In this document: one piece after another, positions 16,928 to 25,059 of the stretch
Position numbering within the stretch: the stretch's first letter is position 1
How the letters are laid out: each line of letters begins with the position of its first letter
From: Halosimplex pelagicum
Lineage (GTDB): Archaea > Halobacteriota > Halobacteria > Halobacteriales > Haloarculaceae
Direction: 5' to 3'
Assembly (NCBI RefSeq): GCF_013415905.1
Contig: NZ_CP058909.1
Location: forward strand, 372,001-436,000
DNA: 64,000 nt
Notes under the pieces: model-generated
The model's database searches: none
The model's input: only the letters and a program-made list of their open reading frames with translations
Told to the model about the DNA's origin: nothing
Made by a program: the position numbers and the translations under genes

Positions 16928-18092
16928 CGGCGATCGCCTCCGGTGCGACGCGCGTCAGCCCGAACGTCTGGCCCAGGTAGACGGCCCCGCCGGCCGCGCC
17001 GGCCCACTCGACGCCGCCGCCCTCGAAGCGCTGTTCGTCGTCGAACCGGACCGCCCGGCGACGGGTGCCGTCCCGGTCGTGGACGTAGAGGACGACGGGA
17101 CGGAACGGGACGGCGCCGCTCGGGCCGCGGATCTGCCGGGGGCCGCCGACCAGCGTCACCAGCCGGTCGCCGACCCGCATCGGCCCGTAGGTCACCGCGT
17201 TGTCGAGGTCGTCGCGCCACAGCTGGCGTCCCGAGGCGGCGTCGAACGCCCGCAGCGAGTAGTCGGCGCCGCCGACGTAGACGCGGTCGTCGGTCACGAG
17301 CGGGCGCGTGAACACGGTGTTGTCGAGCGAACGGCGCCACTCGACGGTCCCCGTCGCCGCGTCGAGCGCCAGCAGCGCCTCGGTGGCGGCGCCGAAGTAG
17401 ACCGTCCCGTCGGCGGCGCCCACGGCCGACAGGGCGGCGTCGACCTCGCGCGTCCACCGGACCGAGCCGCCCCGGTCGAGCCGGACCACGCGGCCGTCGA
17501 GCAGGGGCGCGACCACGCCGTCGGGCAGCGCGCCGGGCGCGCCCGACAGCGACGCCGAGAGGTCGTGGGTGAACAGCCGTTCGCCGTCGGCGCGGGCGAC
17601 GCAGAGCAAGCGGTCGGGCACGCCGTCGCCGGTCCCGGAGATCGGAGCGACGACCCGGTCGCCCAGGGGGAGCGGGGCGAACTCGACGACTCCGGGTTCG
17701 TCGTCGAACGGGTCGAGTTCGCGCCGCCAGACCGAGTCCCCCGCGGCCGCGTCGACGGCGACGATCTTCCCGGCCGTCGAGACGGCGTAGGCCCGCCCGT
17801 CGGCGACGGCGATCGGCGACTTGCGGCCTTTCGAGGTCGTCACCGACCAGGTCGTCTCGCCGGTTCCAGCGTCCAGGCCGGCGACGATCGGTCGGTCCCG
17901 GAACGGGCTGTGCGACCCGGCCAGCAACTGACCGTCCGCGGTCACGGCGACCGACGAGGGGTCCCGGAAGTCGGCGTACCACGACCGCTCGATCGGGGGC
18001 GCGTCGTCGTCGCCGAGGGCGGCGCAGCCGGCGACGCTGCCGACCGCGCCGACCAGCGCGCCCAGCGCGCCGCGACGTGTCATGGAGGGCAT
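16920..18092 (-). CDS. PQQ-type beta-propeller lipoprotein (first of a pair)
   Basis: 390 residues with a Tat lipoprotein signal MTRRGALGALVGAVGSVAGC, lipid Cys near residue 23. Blades show the W-containing PQQ-like repeat: TGETTWSVT, GDSVWRREL, GSVRWTREV, TGTVEWRRS, GRQLWRDDL. ATG 18083 is an alternative start that places the Arg pair closer to the N terminus. Divergent from the DUF6069-like gene. Tandem, coupled propellers suggest that the two domains act together at the cell surface. Confidence 0.86.
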   Translation of the reverse strand: MPSMTRRGALGALVGAVGSVAGCAALGDDDAPPIERSWYADFRDPSSVAVTADGQLLAGSHSPFRDRPIVAGLDAGTGETTWSVTTSKGRKSPIAVADGRAYAVSTAGKIVAVDAAAGDSVWRRELDPFDDEPGVVEFAPLPLGDRVVAPISGTGDGVPDRLLCVARADGERLFTHDLSASLSGAPGALPDGVVAPLLDGRVVRLDRGGSVRWTREVDAALSAVGAADGTVYFGAATEALLALDAATGTVEWRRSLDNTVFTRPLVTDDRVYVGGADYSLRAFDAASGRQLWRDDLDNAVTYGPMRVGDRLVTLVGGPRQIRGPSGAVPFRPVVLYVHDRDGTRRRAVRFDDEQRFEGGGVEWAGAAGGAVYLGQTFGLTRVAPEAIADA

Positions 18093-18198
18093 TCGTCCGC
18101 CGTTGCGACGGCGGTGGTATCAGTCTTGTTCTCCGAGGAGCGGCCCCACGGCGTAGCCACAGCGGAGGTATATCCCCTCGGCCACCGTAGGAATCCAC

Positions 18199-18615
18199 AT
18201 GGCAACGAACACCGATTCGAGAGCCGTGCGGACGCGCTCGCTCCCGGTGCGAGCGGTACTGGCGGCGATACTCGCGGCGGCGGCCAACGCCGGCCTCGTC
18301 GCGACCGCGCAAGCGGTCGGCATCGCGCCCGGGTTCCGGGCGCTGACGTATCCGCCGGTGGTCTTCCTCTCCGTCCTCGGCGCGCTGGGGGCGGCCGGCG
18401 TCTACGCGCTCCTGCGCAGGCGGGTGGCCGAGCCGGCGGCGACCTTCCGGAAGGTCGCCGTCGCGACCCTGGTCCTCTCGTTCGTCCCCGATCTGGCGCT
18501 TTTGGCCGCCGACCCCGCCGCGACCCCCGCGGGCGTCGTCGTCCTGATGGTCATGCACGTCGTCGTCGCCGCGGTCGCGGTCGAACTGCTCGTCTCCTGG
18601 CGGGGTGAGCGATGA
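18199..18615 (+). CDS. four-helix membrane protein, DUF6069-like
   Basis: 138 residues with four predicted helices: AVLAAILAAAANAGLVATA, PPVVFLSVLGALGAAGVYAL, VAVATLVLSFVPDLALLAA and GVVVLMVMHVVVAAVAVELL. The order and the PPVVF, ALLRRR, SFVPDL and VMHVVVAA segments resemble the DUF6069 family of haloarchaea and actinobacteria, whose function is unknown. The gene ends 13 bases before the NmrA-like gene and is probably co-transcribed with it. Confidence 0.75.
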   Translation: MATNTDSRAVRTRSLPVRAVLAAILAAAANAGLVATAQAVGIAPGFRALTYPPVVFLSVLGALGAAGVYALLRRRVAEPAATFRKVAVATLVLSFVPDLALLAADPAATPAGVVVLMVMHVVVAAVAVELLVSWRGER

Positions 18616-18628
18616 CTCGGAGCGAGCG

Positions 18629-19520
18629 ATGACCGACCGGATCCTCGTCACCGGCGCGACCGGGACCGTCGGCCGCCACGTCGTCGCCGAACTCGCCGAC
18701 CGGGACGCGACGGTCCGCGTCGCATCGCGGTCCCCCGACGCCGCTCGCGAACAGTTCCCCGAGGCCGCCGACCACGTCGCCTTCGACTTCGAGCGGCCGG
18801 AGACGTGGGGCGCGGCGCTGGCCGACGCGGACGGCTGCTATCTGATGCGGCCGCCGGCCGCAGGCAGCGAGCGGGTCGGCGAGTTCGCGGCCGCGGCCGA
18901 CCGCGTCGCCGTCGACCGGGTGGCCTACCTCTCGACGCTCGGCGCCGAGAAGAACCCGCTGATCCCCCACCACCGGATCGAGGAACGGATCGCCGAGACC
19001 GACCTCGACTACACCTTCCTTCGTGCAGAACCTCTCGGAGGTCCACGGTCGGGATATCGTCGAGCGCGACCGGATCTTCGTCCCGGCGGGCGACGGCGCG
19101 ACGAGCTTCGTCGACGCGAGGGACGTGGGGGCCGTGGCGGCGGTCGTCCTGACCGAGAACGGCCACGCGAACCGCGCCTACGACCTCACCGGGCCGGCGG
19201 CGCTCACCTACGAGGAGGTGGCGGCCGTCTTCAGCGACGTGCTCGACCGGCCGATCACCTACGCCGACCCGTCGGTGGTCGCGTTCGTCCGGGGGATGCG
19301 CTCGCGCGGCGAGCCGCTCCCGTTCGTCCTCTTGATGGTCGGCATCTACACGACCGCGCGACTCGGGCTCGCCGACCGGGTCACCGACGACGTGGCGCGG
19401 CTGCTCGGCCGGCCGCCCCGCGACGTGGCGACGTTCGTCGCCGACTACGCCGATGAGTTCCGGCCCGCGGAGGAGGCCGGCCGCGACCGCGTTACGGCGT
19501 CCGAGCGGTCGGGACCGTAG
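18629..19520 (+). pseudogene. NmrA-type NAD(P)-binding protein gene with a frameshift
   Basis: The first frame (from ATG 18629) encodes an NmrA/atypical short-chain dehydrogenase: ILVTGATGTVGRHVVAEL nucleotide loop, AYLSTLGAEKNPLIPHHRIE, and ends sensibly at LDYTFLR near 19025. The protein then continues in the next frame at VQNLSEVHGRDIVERDRIF and runs to a normal C terminus at 19520. In relatives this junction reads like TFLRPxFFxQN, so roughly five residues seem missing. A deletion of about 14 bases between short CTTC-type repeats would explain both the loss and the shift. It is inactive as written unless the shift is a sequencing error. Confidence 0.7.
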
Positions 19521-20046
19521 CGTCCGCGATCGGCTCGGTCGCGGGGCCGCCGGACGGTCGCCCGACGAGCGCGCTCCCGTCGCCGCGGTCCTCGTCGACG
19601 CCGTCGTCCTCGTCGAGCCGGCGCAGCCGGTCGGCGACCGAACAGACGGCCTCGCCGGTGGTGTAGGGGGCGACGTGGACCAGCTCGTCGCCCTCGTACT
19701 CGGCGAGGCAGGTGACGGGCAGCCTGAGGGCGGCGTACTCCTCGCCGGTCAGCGACGCGGAGACCTCGCGGGTGTCGAAGAACGGTTCCATCGAGACGCC
19801 GCGCTCGTCGGCCCACGCCCGGAAGTCGGCGACCCGGTCGAGGACGCACTTGCCGATCGGCGTCCGCCGGGCCCGAGCGGAGAGTTCGACCTCCGAGCCC
19901 CAGACGGTGACCGACGCCTCCTCGACCCGGTCGCCGGCTTCGAGGGCTCTGACCCGGTCGGCGTGGCGGGGCGCGGGCGTCTCCGTCGGCGACAGCGAGC
20001 GGACGAACAGTGCGACCGAACGCGCAGGGGAACTTGCGGTGGGCAT
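19492..20046 (-). CDS. conserved haloarchaeal protein, possible HTH-family regulator
   Basis: 184 residues. The N-terminal LFVRSLSPTETPAPRHADRV, a central VTVWGSEVELSARARRTPIG and the segment CLAEYEGDELVHVAPYT resemble a widespread haloarchaeal family usually annotated as HTH-domain or hypothetical proteins; I cannot assign a precise domain. No signal or membrane segment, and the C-terminal tail is low-complexity acidic. The 3' end overlaps the convergent NmrA-like gene by 29 bases. Confidence 0.6.
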   Translation of the reverse strand: MPTASSPARSVALFVRSLSPTETPAPRHADRVRALEAGDRVEEASVTVWGSEVELSARARRTPIGKCVLDRVADFRAWADERGVSMEPFFDTREVSASLTGEEYAALRLPVTCLAEYEGDELVHVAPYTTGEAVCSVADRLRRLDEDDGVDEDRGDGSALVGRPSGGPATEPIADATVPTARTP

Positions 20047-20211
20047 GGGTGGGCGTCACGCGACGACTCGTCGCCCACCATCTAATAATTTCCTTCGATC
20101 GATACATTATTTCACAATAATCTATATAGCCGGGGCGGAGCCGACCCGCGCTCGTGCGCGCTCGTCATTTTTCAGCCTCCGGGTACTATCGGGGCCGACG
20201 CGATCCGACCG

Positions 20212-21342
20212 ATGGACGACACCCACGACCGCGAGCGACGGCACGGCTCCGACCGCTCCCGTGAGCGGGACGAGCGGCGCGACCCCGAGGAGGGCCGCGA
20301 CCGGCGCCGCGAGCGCCGGGAGACCGCCGAGGACGCCGCCGGCGGCATCGACCGTCGCAGCGTCGCGAAGGTCGGCGTCGGGTTCGGCGTCGCCGTCGTG
20401 TTGCTGTACCTGTTCGGTCGGGTGATCGGCTGGTCGGAGATCACGAGGACGTTCGCCCGCGCGGACCCGAGATGGCTCGCGCTGGCGATGGCGTCGTCGG
20501 CCGCCGGCCTCGCCGTCTGGGCGAAGGTGTGGGACGAGTTGCTCGAACTCGTCGGCGTCGACGTGGCCTACCCGCCGCTGGTGGTCACCTACTTCGCGGC
20601 GACGTTCGGCGACTACGTGACGCCGCTGGGGAAGGCCGGCGGCGGCCCGCTGATCGCCTACGTCCTCTCGGCCGACGACCGGATCTCCTACGAGCAGGGG
20701 CTTGCGAGCGTCACCTCCGCCGACACCATCAACCTCCTCCCGTACGTCGGGTTCGCGCTCGTCGGGTTCGGCGGGCTCACCCTGGGTGGCGGGCTCCCGC
20801 GGCGGGCGAACCTCCTTGCGGGGACGCTCGTCGCCGTCGTCGGCACGGTGGCGGTGACGGGCGCCGTCGTCTGGCGCAAGCGCGACCGCGTCGAGGACAC
20901 CGTCGTCGGCGTCGTCGAGCGGGTCGGCGACCTGCTCCCGTTCGTCGACTTCGACTCGGTCCGCGAGACGGTCCGGGGGTTCTACGACGAGATCGAGCGC
21001 ATCGCCGCCGAGCCGCGGACGCTCGCCTACGCGCTCGCCCTGTCGACCGTCGGCTGGGTGCTGTTCGCCCTCCCGCTGTATCTCGCCGGCCTGACCGTGA
21101 ACGTCGAACTCGGGCTGTTCGTCGTCGCGTTCGTCGTCCCCGCGAGCACGGTCGCGGGGCTGGTGCCGACGCCCGGCGGCCTCGGCGGCGTCGAGTTCGC
21201 CCTGGTCGGGTTGCTCGTCGCGCTGACGACGGTCCCGGCGAGCACCGCCGCGGCCATCGCCCTGGTCTATCGGCTGGCGAGTTACTGGCTGGTCGTCGCC
21301 GTCGGCGGCCTCGCCGCGCTGTACGAAATCTACGGCGCGTGA
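20212..21342 (+). CDS. flippase-like membrane protein (lysylphosphatidylglycerol synthase TM / UPF0104 family)
   Basis: 376 residues. A highly charged Arg/Glu/Asp-rich N-terminal extension of about 45 residues precedes 7-8 transmembrane helices. Family features seen are TYFAATFGDYVTPLGKAGG, a variant of the conserved P-x-G-x-GG region, and the C-terminal PTPGGLGGVEFALVGLL with the invariant GG-x-G-x-E. Haloarchaeal relatives include the dolichol-phosphate-linked sugar enzymes of AglD type and putative lipid flippases. A role in lipid or polyprenyl-linked glycan movement is likely; the substrate is unknown. Confidence 0.85.
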   Translation: MDDTHDRERRHGSDRSRERDERRDPEEGRDRRRERRETAEDAAGGIDRRSVAKVGVGFGVAVVLLYLFGRVIGWSEITRTFARADPRWLALAMASSAAGLAVWAKVWDELLELVGVDVAYPPLVVTYFAATFGDYVTPLGKAGGGPLIAYVLSADDRISYEQGLASVTSADTINLLPYVGFALVGFGGLTLGGGLPRRANLLAGTLVAVVGTVAVTGAVVWRKRDRVEDTVVGVVERVGDLLPFVDFDSVRETVRGFYDEIERIAAEPRTLAYALALSTVGWVLFALPLYLAGLTVNVELGLFVVAFVVPASTVAGLVPTPGGLGGVEFALVGLLVALTTVPASTAAAIALVYRLASYWLVVAVGGLAALYEIYGA

Positions 21343-21375
21343 CGGCGGTCGGGGAGCGAAAGCCGACGAAGGGAG

Positions 21376-23997
21376 TCAGTCGCGATAGCGCTCGATCGCG
21401 CTGGCGGCGCCCTCGGCGGTCTTCCGGTAGACGGTCCCGTCGGGCGTCCGGACGGCGAAGCCGTAGTGGTCGCTGTCGGGGCGGTACCAGGCGTCGGGGT
21501 TTTCCGAGAGCGCGGCCGGGAGGTCGCCGTTCGTCGCGACCGTCGGGGCGGCGCCGTCGGTCTCGACGACGGTCGCCGCTCCGTCGGTTTCGGCCTCCGT
21601 CTCCGCCGGTTCGCTCGCTTCGCTCACCGAGCCGACGGCGTCGACGAGCAGGTCGGTCTCGTCGAAGGCGTCGGCGGGGATACCGCGGTCGATATCGTCG
21701 TCGGTGGCGGCCCGGCGGGTCTGGTCCATGAGGACCGCCTGGGTGCTGATCTCGGGCTCGTCGGGGCCGGGCTGGCGCTGCTCGTAGGTGCCGTCGGCGT
21801 TCATCTCCCAGCACTTGCGGTTGTCCCGGCGCATCAGTTCGAGGACGAACCGCAGTTGCTCGCGGATGTCGGGGTCCTCGACGGGCGCGACGGCCTCGAC
21901 GCGGCTGTCGAGGTTGCGGGTCATCCAGTCGGCCGAGCCGATGTAGTACTCGGGGTGGCCGCCGGGCGCGTCGGCCGGCAGATCCGGGTCGCGGGCGCCG
22001 TTCTCGAAGTAGTAGACCCGCGAGTGTTCGAGGAAACGGCCGACGACGCTGTAGACGTCGACGGTCTCGCTGACCCCCTCGATACCGGGGCGGAGCCGGC
22101 AGATGTCCCGGACGATCAGGTCGATGTCGACGCCGGCCATCGCGGCCTCGTACAGTTCGGCCACCAGATCCGGGTCCTCCAGGGCGTTGACCTTCGCGAC
22201 GATGCGGGCCTCGCGGCCGGCGCGGGCGTGGTCGGCCTCCCGGCGGATGCACTCGGTCAGCCGGTCGCGCATCGTGACGGGCGCGATCAGCAGTTTGCGG
22301 AACTGCTCGTCCAGCGACGGGCCGGTGAAGAAGTTGAACACCTTCACCAGGTCCTGGCCGATGTCGCGGTCGGCGGTCAGGAGCCCGAGGTCGACGTAGC
22401 CCTTGGCGGTCTCGGAGTGGTAGTTGCCGGTGGCGACGTGGCTGTACAGTTCGACGCCGTCGTCCTCCTCGCGGACGACGAGCGCGGTCTTGGTGTGGGT
22501 CTTCAGGCCGATGGTGCCGTAGGCGACGTGGATGCCGTTCTCCTCCAGCCGGCGCACCCATTCGAGGTTGTTCTGCTCGTCGAAGCGGGCCTTCAGTTCG
22601 ACCATCACGGCGACCTGCTTGCCGTTGTCGGCGGCGTCGATGAGCGACTGGATGATCCCCGAGTCGCTGGCGGTCCGGTAGATGGCGGCCTTGATGGCGA
22701 GCACGTCCGGGTCGGCGGCGGCCTCGGCGAGGAACCGCTGGACGGTGTCGGTGAACGAATGGTAGGGGTGGTGCAGGAGGATGTCGTCCTCGCGGATGCG
22801 GGCGAAGATGTCCGCCTCGTCGCCGGCCTCGCCGAGCGGCGTCCGCTCGCGCTGGAGCCGCGGGTGCGGTTGGGGCGTCCACTCCGGCAACTTCAGCTCC
22901 GGCCGGTCGAGGTCGAGCAGGCGGGTGAACTCCCGGTAGTCCAGCGGGCCGGGGCGCTCGAACACCTCCCGCTCGTCGAGGTCGAGCTGGGCGACGATCG
23001 TCCGGCGGGCGCGCTCGGACATGCCGGCCTCGACTTCGAGGCGGACGACCGTGGCGAACCGCCGCTGTTCGAGCACCTCCTCGATCATGTCGATGAGGTC
23101 CTCGGCGACCTCCTCGTCGCGCCGGACCTCGGCGTTGCGAGTCAACCGAAAGAGGGAGGCCTCGACCACCTCGACGTTCGGGAAGAGGAGATCGAGGTTC
23201 GCGCGGATCACGTCCTCGATGAGGACGTAGCGCTCGCCCTCGGCGACCGCGACCAGCCGGGGGAGGTTCTGGGGGATCTTCACGCGGGTGAACGTCGCCC
23301 CGTCGCCGTCGGTCTCGCGGGTGATCACCGCGAGCGAGAGGCTCAGGTTCGAGATGAACGGGAACGGGTGGGCGGGGTCGAAGGCCAGCGGCGTCAGCGT
23401 CGGCAGGACGGACCGCTCGAAGTACTCGCGTAGCTCGGCGCGCTCGTCGGCCGAGCAGTCGTCGTAGTCGAGGATCCGGATGCCGGCCTCGGCCAGTGCC
23501 GGGCGGACGACCGACTCGTAGCAGTCGGTCTGGCGGGCGAACATGGGGCGGGCGGCGTCCAGCACTTCCTCCCACTGCTCGGCGGGCGTGCGACCGTCGA
23601 CCGTCCGCTCGGTGACGCCCGCCTCGATCTGCTGTTTGAGCCCGCCGACCCGTTTCATGAAGAACTCGTCCATGTTGCGGGTGAAAATCGAGAGGAAGCG
23701 CACCCGTTCGAGCAGGGGATTGCGCTCGTCGATGGCCTCGTGGAGGACCCGGCGCTGGTAGGCCAGCTCGCTCAGCTCGCGGTTGAGGTAGAAGTCCGGG
23801 TCCGAGCGGTCGAAGCCCGCCTCGCCGTCGACGGCCGCCGCCCCGCCGCTGGCCGCCGGAACGACGACGGTCCCGGTGTCGCCGTCAACGCCGGCGGTCC
23901 CGTTCGCTGTCGTCGCTTCGTCGTCCGCGTCGACGGTCGTTCCCTCGTCGGCCGCGCCGCCGTCTGGGTCGTCGGTGTCTGACTCGTCGGCTCGCAT
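21376..23997 (-). CDS. ppk1: polyphosphate kinase 1
   Basis: Reversibly transfers the ATP gamma-phosphate to polyphosphate. About 873 residues; a disordered acidic N-terminal extension of about 60 precedes the conserved DPDFYLNRELSELAYQRRVL. Phosphorylated-His and HxK region is seen in IGLKTHTKTALVVREE, followed by YSHVATGNYHSETAKGYVDL and YYIGSADWMTRNLDSRVEA, all diagnostic of PPK1. A further C-terminal extension of about 150 acidic residues ends in a small module (YGFAVRTPDGTVYRKTAEGA). The ATG at 23997 overlaps the stop codon of the upstream phosphatase gene by one base (TGATG), so the two are coupled. PPK1 is not universal in haloarchaea. Confidence 0.95.
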   Translation of the reverse strand: MRADESDTDDPDGGAADEGTTVDADDEATTANGTAGVDGDTGTVVVPAASGGAAAVDGEAGFDRSDPDFYLNRELSELAYQRRVLHEAIDERNPLLERVRFLSIFTRNMDEFFMKRVGGLKQQIEAGVTERTVDGRTPAEQWEEVLDAARPMFARQTDCYESVVRPALAEAGIRILDYDDCSADERAELREYFERSVLPTLTPLAFDPAHPFPFISNLSLSLAVITRETDGDGATFTRVKIPQNLPRLVAVAEGERYVLIEDVIRANLDLLFPNVEVVEASLFRLTRNAEVRRDEEVAEDLIDMIEEVLEQRRFATVVRLEVEAGMSERARRTIVAQLDLDEREVFERPGPLDYREFTRLLDLDRPELKLPEWTPQPHPRLQRERTPLGEAGDEADIFARIREDDILLHHPYHSFTDTVQRFLAEAAADPDVLAIKAAIYRTASDSGIIQSLIDAADNGKQVAVMVELKARFDEQNNLEWVRRLEENGIHVAYGTIGLKTHTKTALVVREEDDGVELYSHVATGNYHSETAKGYVDLGLLTADRDIGQDLVKVFNFFTGPSLDEQFRKLLIAPVTMRDRLTECIRREADHARAGREARIVAKVNALEDPDLVAELYEAAMAGVDIDLIVRDICRLRPGIEGVSETVDVYSVVGRFLEHSRVYYFENGARDPDLPADAPGGHPEYYIGSADWMTRNLDSRVEAVAPVEDPDIREQLRFVLELMRRDNRKCWEMNADGTYEQRQPGPDEPEISTQAVLMDQTRRAATDDDIDRGIPADAFDETDLLVDAVGSVSEASEPAETEAETDGAATVVETDGAAPTVATNGDLPAALSENPDAWYRPDSDHYGFAVRTPDGTVYRKTAEGAASAIERYRD

Positions 23998-24689
23998 CAG
24001 TGGACCGTTCGGGGGGAGACGATGCTGTCGTCGCTTCGCTCCTGATAGGTCTCCTCTGGCTCGACGGTGAGGAACTCGCCGGAGCCGAGGTGGTAGGCGG
24101 TGAGTTCGCCGCCGTAGACGCAGCCGGTGTCGAGGCCGACGGCGCCCGCGGACTCGTAGGGCTCGGCCAGGACGGTGTGGCCGAAGAACACGCGGGGGCT
24201 GTCGGCGTACTCCTCGAACCAGTAGGGGCGGTCGTAGCTGCCGCCGGGGGCGAGCGACCGCATCGTCAGCAGTTCCGCGGGCTCGTGGTCGCCCAGCGAC
24301 TTGCGCGGGTCGACCCCGCCGTGGACGACCAGGTGGCCGTCCCAGGAGACGGCGTGGGGGAGCGACTCGATGTACGCGCGGTCGGCGCCGGTGAGCCCGG
24401 GGACCTCCTTGTCCCCGCGGACGACCTTCGCCTCGTTGTTGCCGCGGACGCTGACGACGTTCTCGCGCTCGCGGACGAACTCGACGACGCCGTGGCTGTC
24501 GGGCCCCTTCCGGATCAGGTCGCCGACCACCACGAGGAGGGTGTCGTCGTCGGGGTCGATGCGGTCGACCAGCCGTTCGAACGCCGGGAGACAGCCGTGT
24601 ACGTCGCCCACGACGTAGATGTCGTCCCACCGGTCGGCCTCGACCCGATGGTGGCTGTCGCGCAGTTCGGCCAGCGCCCGGTCGCCCAT
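23997..24689 (-). CDS. PP2A/ApaH-type metallophosphatase coupled to ppk1
   Basis: About 230 residues with all calcineurin-fold motifs: IYVVGDVHGC, VVGDLIRKGPDS, VRGNNEAK, LVVHGGVDP and FFGHT. The closest types are bacterial PrpE/ApaH-like enzymes acting on phosphoproteins or dinucleoside polyphosphates. ATG 24689 is preferred over the GTG immediately before it. It is the first gene of a two-gene operon with ppk1. The pairing suggests that it works on polyphosphate, a polyphosphate-linked nucleotide or a protein controlling PPK1, but that is inference. Confidence 0.88.
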   Translation of the reverse strand: MGDRALAELRDSHHRVEADRWDDIYVVGDVHGCLPAFERLVDRIDPDDDTLLVVVGDLIRKGPDSHGVVEFVRERENVVSVRGNNEAKVVRGDKEVPGLTGADRAYIESLPHAVSWDGHLVVHGGVDPRKSLGDHEPAELLTMRSLAPGGSYDRPYWFEEYADSPRVFFGHTVLAEPYESAGAVGLDTGCVYGGELTAYHLGSGEFLTVEPEETYQERSDDSIVSPRTVH

Positions 24690-25059
24690 CACCGGCGGTC
24701 ACCCCTGCCGTCGAAACTCATGAGTGAGTGATTCAGACCGACTATATAGGTGGTTTATATTACTGTTACCAGCGGGTACGTAGGTCTCTATAGCCGAATC
24801 GAGAGCCGGCGACGCGTCGGCCGGGGAGCTAGAACGGCCGACGGTCGACGGGCGCCGGACGTGGGGGACGCCGCAGTCGACGACCACGAGCGCCGGCGCG
24901 CGGGGGTCGAGCGGTCCGAGGGAGCGACGGCCCGCCCGGGGTGCATGCCTGACAGCCCGCAACGCCATCGACGTATCTCGCCCGACGCGAAAAGAAGGTC
25001 GCTAAGAACGACACGTGGGCCTACGTAGGTCACCGGAGCGCTCCGGAGACGAACGCCGG
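24690..25059. other. promoter region of the ppk1 operon and end of the dpp operon
   Basis: A minus-strand TATA box (CCTATATAGT, 24741-24750) lies about 52 bases before the phosphatase ATG, giving a leader of roughly 30 bases. A 14-base perfect palindrome CCGGAGCGCTCCGG is at 25033-25046, just past the dppF stop, followed on the minus strand by a T-rich stretch (CTTCTTTTCG near 24988-25000), which together look like a terminator. No convincing gene in the rest. Confidence 0.45.

Noticed and set aside
18605..18628. Upstream ATG for the NmrA-type gene
   Set aside because: The extra eight residues overlap the DUF6069-like gene and precede the conserved ILVTGATG loop by too far; ATG 18629 is the better start.
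16186..18651. An 821-codon minus-strand frame across both propeller genes
   Set aside because: The translation is an Arg-rich out-of-frame shadow; the two propeller frames have proper blades and signals.
24699..25014. Short minus-strand frames between dppF and the ppk1 operon
   Set aside because: Arg/Pro-rich composition with no domain; they lie over terminator- and promoter-like sequence.
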